A DNA stretch of 5,927 bases from Dethiobacter sp. GTDB lineage: Bacteria; Bacillota_D; Dethiobacteria; Dethiobacterales; Dethiobacteraceae. The notes beneath the pieces are model-generated. The model had not been told where the DNA came from. It did no database searches and was given only the letters and a program-made list of their open reading frames with translations. Location of the stretch: the NCBI GenBank assembly GCA_018333395.1, contig JAGXSQ010000168.1, positions 1 to 5,927 on the forward strand. Direction: 5' to 3'. Each line of letters begins with the position of its first letter. Position 1 is the stretch's first letter. Both the position numbers and the translations under genes were made by a program. Below are positions 5,378 to 5,927 of this stretch, piece after piece.

Positions 5378-5927
5378 ATGATCGTGATTGAAAAGGCACA
5401 TGCCAAAATTAACTTAATTCTGGATGTAGCGGGAAAGCGGCCGGATGGCTATCATGAGATTAGGACGGTCATGCAAAGCCTTTCTCTTTATGATGCCATA
5501 ACCTTATCCGAGAAAAGTCACGGGATTTCACTGGATTGTAATCTGGCGGGGCTTCCAGTTGACGCTGGAAACTTGGCCTGGCAGGCGGCTAGTTTGATTC
5601 AGGCTGAATACGGAGTGGCTAGCGGGGTTCACATTACTCTTAAAAAGCGGATTCCTGTGGCAGCAGGATTGGGTGGCGGCAGCTCAAATGCCGCCGCCGT
5701 GTTGCGAGGACTGGTGCGTTTATGGGGACTGTCTCCAAAAGAGGGAGAACTTTCGGCGCTAGCGGCAAAGTTGGGTTCGGATGTGCCGTTTTGCCTTTCC
5801 GGCGGCACTGCGCTGGGGACTGGCCGTGGCGAGATAGTAACTGCGCTGCCAACGTGTCCTCATTTTTATGTTGTTTTGGCAAACCCTGGTTTTCCTGTCT
5901 CTACAGCTAGCGTCTATCAAAACTTTC
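5378..5927 (+). CDS. ispE: 4-diphosphocytidyl-2-C-methyl-D-erythritol kinase, N-terminal part (runs off window)
   Basis: IspE phosphorylates 4-diphosphocytidyl-2-C-methyl-D-erythritol with ATP in the non-mevalonate (MEP) isoprenoid pathway, in the cytoplasm. It is a GHMP-family kinase. The visible 183 residues are roughly two thirds of the usual 280-290. Seen are AKINLILDVAGKRPDGYHEI (9-28) with the catalytic Lys10, the GHMP ATP-binding loop PVAAGLGGGSSNAAA (93-107), and GSDVPFCLSGGTALGTGRGE (133-152) with the catalytic Asp135. These positions agree with the family pattern (Lys10 and Asp141 in E. coli). The ATG at 5378 is preferred because the protein then starts MIVIEKAHAKIN, as in other Firmicute IspE; the ribosome site (AGG at 5369-5371) is weak. 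The gene follows cphA by 146 bp on the same strand, so it may be partly cotranscribed if the intervening hairpin leaks. Confidence 0.95.
   Translation, partial: MIVIEKAHAKINLILDVAGKRPDGYHEIRTVMQSLSLYDAITLSEKSHGISLDCNLAGLPVDAGNLAWQAASLIQAEYGVASGVHITLKKRIPVAAGLGGGSSNAAAVLRGLVRLWGLSPKEGELSALAAKLGSDVPFCLSGGTALGTGRGEIVTALPTCPHFYVVLANPGFPVSTASVYQNF

Noticed and set aside
1..5927. CRISPR array, tRNA or rRNA genes, insertion sequence
   Set aside because: No regularly spaced repeats, no tRNA-like or rRNA-like sequence and no transposase were seen on either strand.

Overview
The window looks like part of a chromosome from an anaerobic, probably spore-forming Firmicute (Clostridia or Negativicutes type). 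This is inferred from the sporulation-kinase style of the histidine kinase, the strong AGGAGG-type ribosome sites, the moderate GC content, and a cyanophycin operon placed directly before ispE. No marker in the window fixes the genus.

Layout, left to right: (1) 1-741 (+), the C-terminal part of a PAS/HisKA/HATPase sensor histidine kinase whose 5' end is outside the window. (2) 861-1492 (-), a complete vapBC type II toxin-antitoxin module transcribed toward the kinase, with a stem-loop terminator between the two convergent genes and an AT-rich promoter carrying an 11-bp tandem repeat that probably serves as the VapBC operator. (3) 1493-1746, a 254-bp divergent intergenic region with a short intrinsic terminator (1638-1658), a small hairpin, a palindrome and the cphB ribosome site. 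(4) 1747-5231 (+), a translationally coupled cyanophycin operon: cyanophycinase cphB, then cyanophycin synthetase cphA, joined by an ATGA overlap. (5) 5232-5377, a 146-bp gap with a long-range inverted repeat and a strong GC-rich hairpin without a U-run. (6) 5378 to the end (+), the first 183 codons of ispE, which runs out of the window.

How the genes work together: CphA polymerises aspartate and arginine into cyanophycin, a nitrogen/carbon store, and CphB cuts the polymer back to beta-Asp-Arg dipeptides, so one transcript encodes both synthesis and mobilisation. The kinase may feed a sporulation or stationary-phase phosphorelay, but a functional link to cyanophycin is only inferred from adjacency. 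The VapBC module looks like an independent insertion. IspE belongs to the non-mevalonate isoprenoid pathway and is probably a neighbour rather than a partner.

No wholly new system is evident. The points most worth a second look are the regulatory DNA around the cyanophycin operon, including a 10-bp motif (TAGCATAGGA) found on both sides of it, a possible sporulation-sigma element, the VapBC tandem operator, and a possible primer-making metal site in the N-domain of CphA.
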